In this document: positions 36,137-47,574 of the stretch, piece by piece
Position numbering within the stretch: the stretch's first letter is position 1
Layout of the letters: each line of letters starts with the position of its first letter
DNA from: Fasciolopsis buskii
Lineage: Eukaryota > Platyhelminthes > Trematoda > Plagiorchiida > Fasciolidae
Assembly (NCBI GenBank): GCA_008360955.1
Contig: LUCM01008166.1
Span: forward strand, 385,468 to 449,467
Length of the DNA stretch: 64,000 nucleotides
Direction: 5' to 3'
The notes under the pieces: model-generated
The model's database searches: none
The model's input: the letters and a program-made list of their open reading frames with translations, nothing else
What the model was told of the DNA's origin: nothing
Position numbers and translations under genes: made by a program

Positions 36137-37016
36137 TCACAGAAGTGAGCGCACTGCGGCACAGTACACACGACCTTTCAACTTCAGTGAAATATCAGGC
36201 CGACGCCACAGGTGCTTCAGTCGAGCGTAAGCTGCTCGAGACTTTGATATGCTTGTGTTTATCTTTATTGCCGAGCTACCATCGTTGGACACGCAGCTAC
36301 CAAGGTAGGCGAAACGGCCCACAATCATTAGTTCCCCTCCATCCAGTACCATGTTCGTCACTGATATCGTGCCTTCCTGCAACAGCACTTTGCATTTTGA
36401 AGGTGCAAAGTACATGCCGAACCGAGCTATAGACTTCGAGAGTCTATCTAGTGCGCGTTGTGCCATGGTCCGCGGATTCGAATAGACACATGGCGTTATC
36501 TGCGTAATGCAGGTCAAAAAGCTTCCCTCCATTTCTCAGTTCGACTCCAACATCTTGGAGACTTCCTAAGGCATTTTCCATCACCTCGTCCACGACGAAG
36601 TTGAACAGGAATGGAGAGATGGGATACCCTTGTCGAACGCCAGTAGTCGTTGCAAATGAACTTGATAGTTCACTGTATACCCTAACGCGACCATAGGTAT
36701 GCGAGTACAGTTCTCGCAACAGGTTTATGAACTTCGCTGACGTACCCTTCTGGTGGAGAGCACTGAATAGCGCTGCCCGGTCGACTGGAGATCAATGGTC
36801 GATGCAACCTCGACCTGGATGAAATCTGGCTTGCTGTTCGCAGATGTTGTTCTCGCGAATTGATTTCAAACGACGCAGCATTATCGAACTTAAGACCTTT
36901 GTTACTATCAGAATTAAACTAATCCCACGATGATTGCTGCGGTCACTCCCTGTGCTTTTCAGTGACTCACCACACGATGACGGTATGCGTCCCTTGTTCC
37001 AAATATCACGGCGCAA
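36137..37016 (-). pseudogene. RTE reverse transcriptase
   Basis: Three frames cover the domain. 36792-37016 has SDRSNHRGISLILIVTKVL and QARFHPGRGCIDH (finger motifs and the GFRPGRSC-DQI block). 36444-36719 has FATTTGVRQGYPISPFLF (motif B) and FDLHYADNAMC (catalytic box, YADN instead of YADD). 36137-36532 has FGMYFAPSKCKVLL, FAYLGSCVSNDGS and LKHLWRRPDISLKLKGRVY. The intact motif order with a mutated second aspartate indicates a dead but fairly recent copy. Confidence 0.85.
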
Positions 37017-37033
37017 GGAGATAATTGCTTTTA

Positions 37034-37640
37034 TCAGAGCTTTTCATCCAATTTGAAAAGAACTGGGAAAGCTCTTCGGGACCGACTGCTTCTTCCCTCT
37101 TCAAAAGTCAAATATTCGACCCCGCCTGCTAGCACTACAATGTCAGAGCCTTTGCTCTTTCGAACAAGAATGACGTCTTCATAAAGCTCATCTTTTTGCA
37201 TGTCAGTGCTGCAGTCTGTTGGGTCGTTGGCCGAGTTGACAAATAAACTGTGCTTAACACTACTGTTCTTTCGGGACGCCAACTAATCTCTGCAGTCTCA
37301 CGGCGCACAAGCGTCTGTTGACTGGGATTCAGTTTAAAAGGGCTGATTCGGGCTTCTCACGCGGGGCTGTTCCTTCACCGCATTGCCCCACAGTTTGAGC
37401 TGCTTCGTCTCCTGAAGTGTGCAGGAAATATCTTGACGAAACATTTGGCTCAGTTAGTTGAATTACCGTGCTGTACTGGAATCCTGAATTGGTGTTTCAC
37501 TCAAGCAGCAGACATAAGTCGAAAGTGAGTCCACCGTCAGAACTAAACACGCCTGTTGACCAGCCTGCATGGGAGTGTGCAGCACATTGAAGGAACGGAG
37601 ATTCAGAGGCTGACGAGGCTTTGGAAAATGTGAGCTAGCA
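37034..37640 (-). pseudogene. RTE AP endonuclease
   Basis: One minus frame reads LNLRSFNVLHTPMQAGQQA then VCCLSETPIQD near 37450-37600. This is the RTE opening (L-IGTFNVRTL---GQ-A and C-SET-IQD, with the metal-binding glutamate), and YFLHTSGDEAAQ and SALLN-IPVNRRLCAVRL follow. A second frame (37034-37282) reads MQKDELYEDVILVRK and SDIVVLAGG, equivalent to the strand leading into the GDFN motif, here lost as GGVE. The nuclease would nick target DNA; this copy lacks the catalytic GDxN and has stops. Confidence 0.75.
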
Positions 37641-38339
37641 GACTAAAAGCCACCGACTACACCATTTGACAATGAACCATTGCGAGTATTGGGCGTGTTA
37701 CTAGTGCGGGCATTATGGGTAGGGAGGGCAGGCGAAGAGATTGGTTTGGAGATTGAAGAGACAGGTTGGATAAAGGAGGGGGATAACTGAGAAATTGCAC
37801 ACCTACCACTGCCCGCTCCACTCAGTGAAATGTCAGCGCGGTCCTGATTATCCTGCACGACGACCGATGCAGTATGGAACTATTTTTGGGCGTGCAAATC
37901 ATAGGGATTGGTGGAGGGGTGTTGCTAGGGCGTGCAGCCGCTAAGCAGGAGAACGATTAAGGTTCTCAACCAAAGCCTTTGCTTCTAACAATGGGAATGG
38001 CTGAGTGGAAGCCCGTCTACTTGGGTCATTTATGTCTCTACTCATTTGTGCTATTGAGTTGGCGGCTCAACTCTCCCCTTAACCTGGGGGGACTAGGAGA
38101 CTACTTCGTCAGGCTTCTACCCGTTGACCTTCCAGACAGGATTGGATCTTCGGGTTGAGATAAGCAACTCGGTATACCTCGCTGAGTCATGAAGACAGTC
38201 AAGCAGTCACACCACGTCAAGATGCAGTCTTATTATGATGTCCGATTTGTCAGAACCCAGATATTAGTCTGATGAGTGTGCTCTGACAGGTATCACTAAG
38301 TTGATCGGAGCTGAGGGGATATGGACCCAGGATATCTGA

Positions 38340-40780
38340 AGCAACAAAACCATGTTTCGTTCAACTAACGCCGTTCCTAGTTTTCTACGGGAACGATCAA
38401 AGAAGAAGTCCAAAAATTGGTCAATTTAATCACTTAAACCCTCATCTTCAATTTTTAAGTTACCGCAACAGTCATATGATCAATCTTAAACATGAAAGCT
38501 TTCGTTTCTCGTATGCTAAGTTTCCTGGGGTTAGACTGAATAAACCAAAGTCAAATCTAGATTAGCTGAAATTCATTTTTTTTCCAGCTCCATACATTGA
38601 GATTTATCAGTATAATAAATCCGAACAGTGAAGTCAGAATCCGAATTTTTCCAAACCTCGAATGTGAAAAGTTTATTCGCTACTTGTTTCTGAGTCGTCT
38701 ACTTAAGCTCGTTTTTTCGATTTCAGCCCCTTAGTTCCTGTATGAATACTTCTTCGTCACTTCCTGCCTCCGTTGTCAGCAAGGATGACTGTTACACTCC
38801 AAGGTGTCTGTTCCCAATAACATCAGCAATTGCATGCGGCAAAGATTCTCTTTTTCTGGGCATATCCTCCGTCCTGGGTAAGCTAATTTTGTCATTCTGT
38901 TCATAGTTCGCATTGCTTTCTAGCTTACCTGAATGTTAGACGCAGTCCAACTTCAGTCCTTGTACCCATTTTTCCTTACACCTTAGTTCTCTTGTCTTGG
39001 GTGCTGTCTTATAGCATTATGGCGCTGACATTCGATTTAACGAAAATATATCAAATAAACCGGTGCTAAACACTTTTTCGAACAAAGTTTACCTAAATAA
39101 AGAATTTCGATTGAAACGAACTACCGTCCGGGCTGGTAGAATCGTTGCTGTATCTTCGAATTGACACAACTAAAGAGACAAACCCAGGACAGGACGTCAA
39201 CGTTAGACGTCGTATAACACACAAGGAGTAGAAAACACGAGAGAGCAACACTAAGCGTTGCATAACACAACATGAAATATAAATTGATAGACCCGGTCAC
39301 TGAGGACGCGAGATCCGAAGCTAGGCCTTCCACTAGCTGTATACGGATCACCGAAACGAGCAGTGAGCCTTTATCAATCCCGGCTGATGCAGCGACCAAG
39401 CAGTGGAAAAAAGAGACATATGCAGCAAACTAGCGTATATATCCAATTACTTAGCCATAGAGGGGGACAGTGATGCAAAAACTTGACAGCCATCCAATCA
39501 GGGAGTAGCAGTGTTCGAGGCCAAAAGTCGACTAACGGGTCACAATAAAATAATGAATAACTTAAAAGATAACCGCTTTTTGCCAGAAATAACGTGCGTA
39601 GAAATTTTAGCGCCTTCGAATTGTGGAGAATTGACCCGCTCCACAACAAAGACGTGAGAGCATTCACGACGAAACTCTTTCGTATTCCTAACGTTTTGTT
39701 TTTCTCTTTAGTCATAATTTCAGTGGCATGTGTTTCACACCCCTTTTATGCATTACAACAGCACACTACTCTGCAACAAACAACAGTTGGGATGTAGCAA
39801 AGTGCACTCCGGAATTAGATTGTGAGATTTCGAAATCTCAAAATGATCACGGGAAAAGAATGCTGCAACAACTGTTTCGTTGCAGGGATATCGAGCTGTA
39901 TAGGGTCCAGGACAACAAACGTTCGTTGCAGTACCAGAGAAGGATAACGAATCGCAACTAAATCACTCGGATTAAAGGAACTGGCAAAACGTCAACATGA
40001 AATCGTATGACAGTGGGTCACCTGGTACAAACGCCACGTACATCACCGTCTGACAGTCGTAATTCGTCCGCAGTTGAAATGAGCCTTCGATACCGCAAAG
40101 TGGCAAGTTCATTAGACACGAATAACGGCTTTCGACAAGAATATCATCCCCATTTTTGCTCAACTTTGTCAGCGACGAGTCATTGGAGTACGAGTTAGGA
40201 GATCTTGAGACCGTCTCCGCCGCAGTCCTAACAAATTCCACTTACCAGTGCTGTGTCTGGGGTTGTTCAGTTCCATGTGACTTTCCGCTGACATTTATTT
40301 GAGGGCCGTCTCCACCAAAAGAAGCTGTTAATCGATGAGTGTAATATATCCCATTCTCGTTGTTTCCTAGAGTCGGTGGATGTCCTACAGTCCGATCGCT
40401 GGTTTGCAATGCTGCATCTCACCTTCACCATTGTTAATACATAATTTCATCATAGTATCCAACCTTCCAAGTTCCAGTGTCATGGTGTCCGGTTATTTAT
40501 CCCCTCGAATAGTGGACCCTAGTGACTATGGGGAAACCCCTCTCACCATACTCACGCTTCAGGCTTATCATGAAAAGAAGACAAAGGTTCCTCTTTTTTC
40601 CTGCTTTTAGTTACCGAAAAGGCTCGATATAATTGAACCGGGTCCGGTCGGTCATTTTTATAGGCGGGTATAGTAATGATGCCATAAACAGTCATAGTGG
40701 TTAATATCCAAACAAATCTTTTGAATACGTGGTGACGTTGTATACTAAACCTGGTCATGATTAAACGTTTGCGTTCAAAA
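38340..40780. other. no recognised gene
   Basis: Unassigned. Minus frames 39121-39399 and 39374-39715 (92 and 113 codons) are hydrophobic in places but lack a family motif, and they overlap plus frames at 39594-39961. No splice-linked series of exons was found. Confidence 0.35.
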
Positions 40781-40789
40781 ATGTCGCAT

Positions 40790-42440
40790 TTCAGTCAAAA
40801 AAACGAGAGGGTAGACAATAAAAATAGGAAAAACGTTACAATCATCACCTTCTGAAAATGTGAAAGGAAAAACTCATCGAGGAATAATCAGAGCATATTA
40901 TGATAGGTTGCTCAGGAATCCGACTAAAACACGATCATGGTTTGTCTAAATGCGTGCTAACTATGGGACAGTGGAGTTCCTATAGATATTAATTCTAGAG
41001 AGTACGGAACGAAAAGCGGATGGCGTTGAAATATGAGAACGGCACTTTGAAAGATGTGTGGGATCTGAAAGAATTTGATGAGCAAATTTCTCACATGCTG
41101 CTAAGTGCTGATTGCATAGATCGAACGACAACTCAGTTAGTGATGAAAAAGACATACGGCTAATAACTGACAACCCCCGGCAAAGAATTCTAAAGTCTTT
41201 TTTAAGGAAACCTGAAAAAATAACAGGAGAACAGTAAAGAAGGATTGAAAAAACATATTAGTATACAAATCGGGAGATACTGTTTTGTTTCACCCTGCAG
41301 TGCCGAAGCTTCGTGAATTGAAACGACAGGTAGGTGGAAATGTGAGAAGTCCACTTCATATTTTTTATCAATAGTAACTTTTAGATATTTCACAGAATCA
41401 ACTCTGATAAGAGTTTTTGAGCTGATGAAAGAGGTTTCGGACGGGTAGGCTGACCGAGGGAGAGAGAACAGACATTCGAAACATTTAGTTGTGGTGAGAT
41501 GTAAACCAGCTCGTGCAGATAAATCGTTTTTGAAAAAACTATGAAAGTCCTCGTTGTTCGAAACGGCTTGAGAGAGAGCATTATCAGCATACCTGAACAG
41601 ATGACAGGAGGAGCTAGTTGCTAGGTCGCGTTCAAGAAAGAAACAGGTAGATGCGAGTGAAAGGGATTTCTGAAGAAGAAAAAGTTAGTTGTTTGAAAGG
41701 TTACGGGGACGAACTCGTGTTCTATTTGTTCGTCTGAAGGAATGGAAAGCTGACCAAAATTATCTTGCGCCTTAAAAAAAGCAGACAGTGATCACTACTT
41801 GATTTGGGAGCACGCAGTTTCACGGAAAAGAAATCGGAGTGGTTGGTAATAACTATTTAAAATGGAGTCGTCTCCGGTGGGAGAAATGCAGAGATCAGTC
41901 AAATCAAACACAGTCAGTGTTAGGGTAGATGCATGATTGAAATCCTTCACAATAATATGCAGATTATCCTCAAGGAGAGGAAAAATAAATACTAGAAAAG
42001 AATCGAAAAAACATGTGATATAGTGTTGCGAGCTAAAATGGTGAAATATATAGGTTCGTTGTGATGGTGCTTGGATGGCAAAAAACCTAGGATGGCACTG
42101 TGTTACGAGACAGCCAATTCCGTTTGGCGAGTAGGTATGAATAACTTCGGAATTCCTAGACCAGGAGTTCATGTATGTTGTCACACCACCTCCAGTCTTC
42201 TTGTCCGAAACTCTGTCCTACCGATGGAGTTTGAAGCTGTCCATCGACAGGAGTGAGTCAGCAATGTCCGAGTTTAGCCACGATTCTTGTGTGCAAATGA
42301 CACAAGTGGGAACATGAATCGGTGATTAGAGTGCGAGGGACAGATCCGACATTTTTGTGAACAGAGAACGGATGCTGGCACTCAGCCTCTTTTAGATGGA
42401 TAAGATCTTTGAGGTGGAGCAATGCGTGATCCCAGTCCAT
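40790..42440 (-). mobile_element. CR1-like element, second family, RT core deleted
   Basis: Read on the minus strand. SIRSLFTKMSDLSLAL and CTQESWLNSDIADSLL (near 42230-42370) form the endonuclease opening with the E-W metal motif. KKTGGGVTTYMNSW and IVKDFNHASTLTL (41795-42210; the GDFN motif as KDFN) follow. The sequence then passes from the endonuclease-RT linker directly to YADNALSQAV (near 41600), SAYPSETSFISS and VDSVKYLKVTIDK, and ends with LTELSFDLCNQHLA and KFAHQILSDPTH (40961-41173). Compared with the plus-strand copy at 48.34-50.5 kb, everything between the linker and motif C is missing: an internal deletion of the RT catalytic core. Confidence 0.85.
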
Positions 42441-42542
42441 TTGAAGAAGCAACAAAGTTTGTAAACAACACTAATTCCGACCGATTTTAGCCAAGAATTC
42501 AGCGAAATAAGGATAACAGAATTGTAGCGCAGCCACTCAAAG

Positions 42543-42545
<3 letters not shown>

Positions 42546-42575
<30 letters not shown>
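42546..42575. repeat. (TA)n microsatellite
   Basis: About 14 uninterrupted TA dinucleotides just beyond the 5' end of the truncated CR1-like copy. Confidence 0.95.
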
Positions 42576-42577
<2 letters not shown>

Positions 42578-43214
42578 TTAATGTTTGATACAGTCCAGTT
42601 TTGTGACCGTTAACATAGAAGCATAGTCCTTTCAGCGGTGGTATGATCAACGGCCCAGTGAACCAGTGACTTGCTCATTCGAGGTTTTTACCCTATTCAG
42701 TGTAACTTTGCAAGCTTCCAGATTGCTCTCGTGAAAGTTCCCACTCTGCCGGTTTTTGACCATACTTTATCTCGCCCATGTGTTTGCCTCCCCCCGCCGT
42801 ATATCAGCAGTGTCAACATGTTATTTTTTCCCCTTGATTGGATCATTCTTATCGTAATGTCCAAACCTACATGCAATTTGTTTCTTGAGTTCTTCTGTAG
42901 ATGGTTTCTCTATTTCGCTTCTTTCATTGGCCATGTGGAGTATCTGTGGTCCATACCCGGTTCCCTCTTTCGACACTTATTCATAATCTTTCGTTCATTT
43001 TATTCCCCGGTCATCATCACCTTGTGGACTAGACCTAACCACTGATTTTGACAGCTGTTTCTAGACATTCATCATTCTCTTGCACGATCCTTACTTCTTC
43101 GCCAGCCATTCAAGTTCAGCTGTCGCAACCGGCTACTGATATGATTGTTGCTAGACTTCGTAACCAACATAATTCGGCGCACGGGACTGAACTGAAAAAT
43201 TTCGACACCGTTGA

Positions 43215-43345
43215 TAAATATCCCCGGAGTCCTCCAAAGAGTTGTCTTTTCTTTCTTTGTTTACAACATTCATTAGCGATCTGTCAGTGAGTTCGCCTGG
43301 TCAGTTACTCCAATATACTGGTAACTCAGTCCCAACCGGGATATG
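43215..43345 (+). mobile_element. CR1-like RT fragment, second family
   Basis: The plus strand reads SPGVLQRVVFSFFVYNI and, after a frame change, FISDLSVSSPGQLLQYTGN. This corresponds to NNSGVLQGAVLSPFLFSTY and ISDLSISSPCHLFRYAD of the copy at 49.5 kb (RT motifs B to C), with the catalytic box eroded to YTGN. Only about 130 bp are recognisable. Confidence 0.65.
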
Positions 43346-43349
43346 CATG

Positions 43350-45067
43350 AAGTTTGAATGTAGCGGAGTACGTGCCCCATGGTCGCTAGGATCCAATATG
43401 CTGGAGGTAGAGGGGGGAAGGAACCAGCAACTGTGACCTTGAAAACGGGAATGCTATCGAACCAAGTAAGGTCTCATTAGGTCCGGCGCGACGACGAGGT
43501 GTCATCTGCCAGTTGATATTTTACTGAAGTTGAAAAGTCGTGTGCCTCGCTGTGCTTAGGCTTGCTTGACGGCTGCGAAACAGAGTTTGTATGCTGCAAC
43601 TATTCGTCACCCATTGGTTTTCGACTGTCGATGTTCGCGTAGTATCATAAAAACTGGACTGTGTGGTCACTGTTGCAGGTTAGGAATCTAGTATTGCGTA
43701 CCGGTTTAGGGAACACTCTATTGCGGTCTGTCGGGTTTCATTGTTTTGGCTACGAGTTTCGAATGTCAAATACTTGTCTGCTCTACGGTGTAGGTTTTCT
43801 GTCCGCGTTTATGGTTTTACATGGAGATCAGTAGGTGACTTGGTAGCGTAGAATGGGAAAAACAATAAAATTAGTTGAAATAGACATTTTATTTCTTCGT
43901 AATTGGGCCTCTGATTGAAATATCAGCCAGCCATGAACAGTCAAATCAGCATGATTGAAAAATGTTTGCCTGTGCAGTTAGACTGTAAACTCGCCACGTT
44001 GGCTGCTGCCTTTTCCTACTTACCTTATATATTCAGTTTTGGGCATCGTGGAATACCATGAAAAAGGCGCTAGTCGATGTTGATGATATTGGGAACTTAT
44101 GTGATCCTGCTCCATTGTAAGTTTGTAACTCAAGGTTGCTGGTTCCCTCCCTCCAAGAATATGGGGTGCGTGCATAATACGAGTACGTTGCGTCATCTTT
44201 AGATTTACAGGTTTTCGTATCATTACTCAGTCTTTCTTTGGGGTTTCTTTCCTCTTTGCGACAATTCTCCTCCTTTTGGTTTCGTTTTCCGTCCTTGTAT
44301 GAAAATTGTCGACCTCGTGGCATTTCTTTTTGGCTGTTGATAGAATCTAACATCATGATTCAATACAATGGTTTGGGATGAGATAAGAAAACTGGCGCTT
44401 TGGAATAGATCTGACGTAGACCAGACTCATTTGAATGCTAGCTTGTTTGAGTTTCAATCACGTGACAGTGGTTCTAAAGGCAACTATTTGTTTGTTCTTT
44501 ATTAAGTTTGTGGCTATTTATAAGCCTGGATTCCGGTTTTGTTGGCTATCAGAGGAATATTGTATCATCATCATCTTAATCAGCCACTTCTGAGTGTAAA
44601 AGGCGGTTCTTTTTCCCAATGCATTTTGCCACAACTGTATGTTAACTGATCAACGAAATGTGAAGCAGTATTAGTCAAACAGCGATTTTCATGGTTTTTC
44701 CAGTTCATCTTCCGCATTTGTCGTAGAAGTTGAAGTTTCGCGATCGGTAACATTTGATTTAAAGCTTATCTGGGTCTGTGGTGCATTTCGTTCATAAGGT
44801 GATCATCCTTATAGGTCAGTTTAAGTCAAAAACTAGTTTTCCTCAGATCGCTGGTGGGCTAATTTTGGTTGTATCGATGCGCCTTTCGGGATAATCGTTA
44901 TGTTTCAATGTCTCTCGAAGAAACGATTCTTGTGCCTTCGGCATATCAGGAGAGCAGATATTTCTAGCTCGATAATAAAGCGTTCTCATCAAACCTTTTT
45001 TATAGTTTATTGGAGCAAAGCGTGGGAAGTTTAGGTCCTGCCCGCTGCATACCGTTTTCCTGTGAAA
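43350..45067. other. stretch upstream of the WD40 gene
   Basis: No recognised gene. The minus frames 44033-44356 (107 codons, lysine-rich with many RNQKEE/KEERN-like charges) and 44020-44223 overlap and have no known family. The 500 bp before 45068 should contain the promoter of the WD40 gene but I see no decisive core-promoter motif. Confidence 0.35.
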
Positions 45068-45155
45068 ATGAGTAACACACCAACCGAGCTCGGTTCTGAT
45101 ACAGAAACGAATAGCACTTTGAATTTTTTAGACATCAAACTCGTGAGCCTTTCAG
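45068..45155 (+). CDS. WD40 propeller gene (MEP50/WDR77-like), exon 1
   Basis: The ATG at 45068 opens 29 codons plus one base: MSNTPTELGSD, a short acidic linker, then NFLDIKLVSLS. The donor is cag/gttgga at 45156. The single leftover G joins GC at the start of exon 2 to restore a glycine, giving LVSLSGNYWTGG. Human MEP50 has a comparable LSG-CW-GSLWLFK run at its first propeller strand (recalled knowledge, not a search), which is why I chose this start and donor. In the family the protein is a seven-bladed WD40 adaptor that binds PRMT5 and presents Sm proteins and histones for arginine methylation. The N-terminus here is shorter than in vertebrates. An upstream in-frame GTG at 45062 is not a plausible start. 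Confidence 0.5.
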
Positions 45156-45592
45156 GTTGGATATATATGTACATATATCCAAAAAACCTGCGCACAGTTC
45201 ATGTTCTGTCGAACTCGTGGCAAAGAATAAAAACAGTGAGCGAGAACAAGGAAACAAGGAGCAAAGTGACCCACCACATGTAATCGATTCTCTACGTCGT
45301 CAGGGCCTATGATTCCTTTGCGGGCTAGGTACTTCCCGGTTCCTCGGATCAAACTAACAACCAAACCCGGAGCACATTAGTGCTAGGTTAAAGGTTGTGT
45401 AATGTGAAACAGAAACTGAAAAAAACGACAAGAAGAAGTTGAGTGATGATGATAAAACCTGTAAAGTGGATCGGATTCGTTGTTACTTTTGTTCTTCGCA
45501 TTTTTTTTGTTTTCGTTACTGGTTATGTACTCAGCGCAGATTCATTAACCATCTACACCACATGTTTTATCTGATTTGTTTTGCTTTTTCAG

Positions 45593-45864
45593 GCAATTAT
45601 TGGACTGGGGGTCTTGGAATTTACAAATGGACTAAGCTTCCTCCCACGTTATTTGGTGGATCGTGTGAGGTGTCCGAATACGGAACAGTTGAAGACCTTA
45701 CTCCACGACTTGATTCATTCTCTACCTTTGAGGCTTCCGTGGCCGCAATCTCAGTCCTTCATCGGGGCTCCGGTGCAAATGACGAAATTGCCGTGGTGGG
45801 GCTTGATGATGGTTCACTTCAGTTGATTACAAGGCCCCCGTGTGACCGTGGCGACTCGAAGCAG
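45593..45864 (+). CDS. WD40 propeller gene, exon 2
   Basis: The acceptor has a strong pyrimidine run (ttgttttgctttttcag) and the exon enters in phase 1 and ends in phase 0 at cag/gttggt. It encodes NYWTGGLGIYKWTKLPP (first blade outer strand), then SEYGTVEDLTPRL and ASVAAISVLHRGS, and ends a WD-type blade with DEIAVVGLDDGSLQLI. The alternation of beta-strand segments with a GLDDG turn is typical of WD40 blades. The frame remains open leftwards through the intron to 45439, so retention of intron 1 would give an alternative N-terminus starting MSDDDKTCK. Confidence 0.7.
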
Positions 45865-45992
45865 GTTGGTATTCCCCAATCTGTTTCTTGTAGAAAGGGT
45901 TTTTCGTGCTTTTGAATATGCCGATAATACTGTTGTGGTGGCTGATATTATGTTATCTACTTTTTTTTATCTGTGCTTGCACTCATCTACAG

Positions 45993-46094
45993 TCGTTGAC
46001 CGTCGACTCGGCAACCTACCACGACTGGTCAATTGAGCGGATTCTGAGCCAGCACGATTGCGTGATATCACTTGACAGTGGTGGAGTTGTTAAG
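45993..46094 (+). CDS. WD40 propeller gene, exon 3
   Basis: The exon is 102 bp, exactly 34 codons, phase 0 at both ends (acceptor ctcatctacag, donor aag/gtcagt). It encodes SLTVDSATYHDWSIERIL then SQHDCVISLDSGGVVK. Joined to exon 4 it gives SLDSGGVVKTWDLERF, a standard blade ending (G-D-SG-V--WDL). This join across a 10.9-kb intron is the strongest single argument for the gene model. Confidence 0.75.
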
Positions 46095-46499
46095 GTCAGT
46101 TTCCGTACAAGTTATTCTCATGTTTTCCGTTTCATCATTTTCCATGTATGAACTTTCTCCAAAGTCAGTAGCAGCATTGTCGGTAGCGAGTGTAGTTGGC
46201 TGGCTTTCCGGGCAATTTTGGTAGCCTTCCTCAAGATTCATTGAAAACTGGTCGGTTACGCTGCCTACCGGGAACGTTGTGCTACTAACTTCAGAAAACT
46301 TACATACACAAAAAATCGTATGGTTTTTTGATACATTCTGCACCTCGTTCTGTCTAGACCTATTAATTATTTTTCATATTCAGTATGGACATGTATCCTC
46401 GGTGTCAAGGGAACAAAAAAAAAAACAACTGGACGATGGGGGTCAGTTTGCGTAAACAGATAAAGATCTTTTTCATTTATTTGCTGCACTTTTTAATAA

Positions 46500-47570
46500 T
46501 TATTTTGTTTTTCATTTGGTAGTGAGGAACTGGAAGTCAACAAACAAGTCATAGAGCATTCATGCTGCTGGTTTCGATTCTGAGCTACATCTATCAGGTT
46601 TTCCGATCCTCGGCAATCCTCATCTAGTGGGCCCCAACCAGGAAGGCGGGAAACACTAACCGACTCCAAAACCGAAGCTGACTTCTTCATATCCCTAACC
46701 AAGTCAACCTGACCGCTATGTTACTTCTTTCAGTCTATTCCGACACGAACAGATATAGAATAAAAAGGTGGACGATGGACAAGCATAAGCGATACGTGTC
46801 CAGGCCATCGAATGTGGTTCAGAACAATTATCTCGTCCAGCGAGCAATCGTCTGCACCCAACACGATTTTCTCATCAGTCTAGAACAGTGCTTCGGGCAC
46901 CTCCTCAACACGGAGGGGCTAAATGTCACAACGAAAGAACAGAATACCACCAGCCGTGACATAGTATACCGTTCTCTCAAGAGAAAGAACGATATCATGG
47001 TCAAACCACGAGTGTAGCAGATTTGCGAATGCTGCTCTGACTTTCGCAATTCATGGCATGGTCTCCTCCAAAGCCACACCACCACTACCATCAGCTGTAA
47101 TCAATCTCCGGAGGTACTTAAATCTGTTGGCGGTTTATAACGGACCACCGCAAACGGTAAGTGCAACCACTGACTCCCATCATTGTGGAAGAAGCGCTGT
47201 GCACTTCGAAAGTGCAAAACACCTCAATCACGAAGCGGTTCAACGCTATTGAATTGCCTTTGCATTACCACTCAATAAGGCAACATCATCGATGTAGTCT
47301 ATTTCAGAAACCATTAACTACGAGAAGTTCAACTCCATCATCTGGTTGAACGGACAAAGCGTTCAATGGAACGTTCTTTAACGGTATCGGGATCAGTCGT
47401 GTGGTTCTGTGGTTTGCCCAGTCACTGCGCGAGACCCTCTTTTCCACGGGAACAACAATGGATTCCTCCCACAAAAACAGGACTTCCTCGAAATACCATA
47501 CCTTCTGAACCGTTCCACCCTTCCATCGTTTAGTGGTGCTGTGGAACCACCAGATCTTACTATCTCTCGT
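46500..47570 (-). mobile_element. RTE-type RT, diverged lineage (in intron 3)
   Basis: Minus-strand pieces in order. LFLWEESIVVPVEKRVS then RSDWANHR---LIPI (47304-47597) is the RT finger block. DYIDDVALLSGNAKAI near 47240-47290 is the catalytic box, with YADD as YIDD. NRFKYLRRLITADGSG and AAFANLLHSWF come next, then IRWPGHVSLM near 46790, and VRDMKKSASVLESVSVSRL with PGWGPLDEDC at 46600-46700, the RTE C-terminal end. Relative to the copy at 35.6 kb it is a different lineage. It abuts, and is older than, the tail of the next element. Confidence 0.75.
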
Positions 47571-47574
47571 CGAC

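Larger units (their letters stand above)
35568..38330 (-). mobile_element. RTE-type non-LTR retrotransposon, near full length (decayed)
   Basis: Read on the minus strand from about 37.86 kb: N-terminal serine-rich frame (37643-37858), AP endonuclease (about 37030-37640), RT (36137-37016), C-terminal block (35953-36171) and a 3' untranslated tail ending in ATC repeats at 35568. Stretches up to about 38.33 kb upstream may be its 5' region. This order, one ORF with endonuclease plus RT and a short trinucleotide tail, is the RTE plan. Many stops break it. The last 370 bp of coding end and tail appear identical to a second copy at 47.67-48.04 kb. Confidence 0.8.

Noticed and set aside
42671..43045. 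124-codon plus-strand frame as a membrane protein
   Set aside because: Hydrophobic composition comes from a T-rich stretch; no family motif or exon context.
67..45062. GTG at 45062 as start of the WD40 gene
   Set aside because: Non-ATG start is implausible for this nuclear gene; the ATG six bases later is in the same frame. (Second coordinate not meaningful; the site is 45062-45067.)
45581..45826. 81-codon frame as the WD40 exon reading frame
   Set aside because: Alternative frame of exon 2 without WD features; the chosen frame is phase-consistent with exons 1, 3, 4 and 5.
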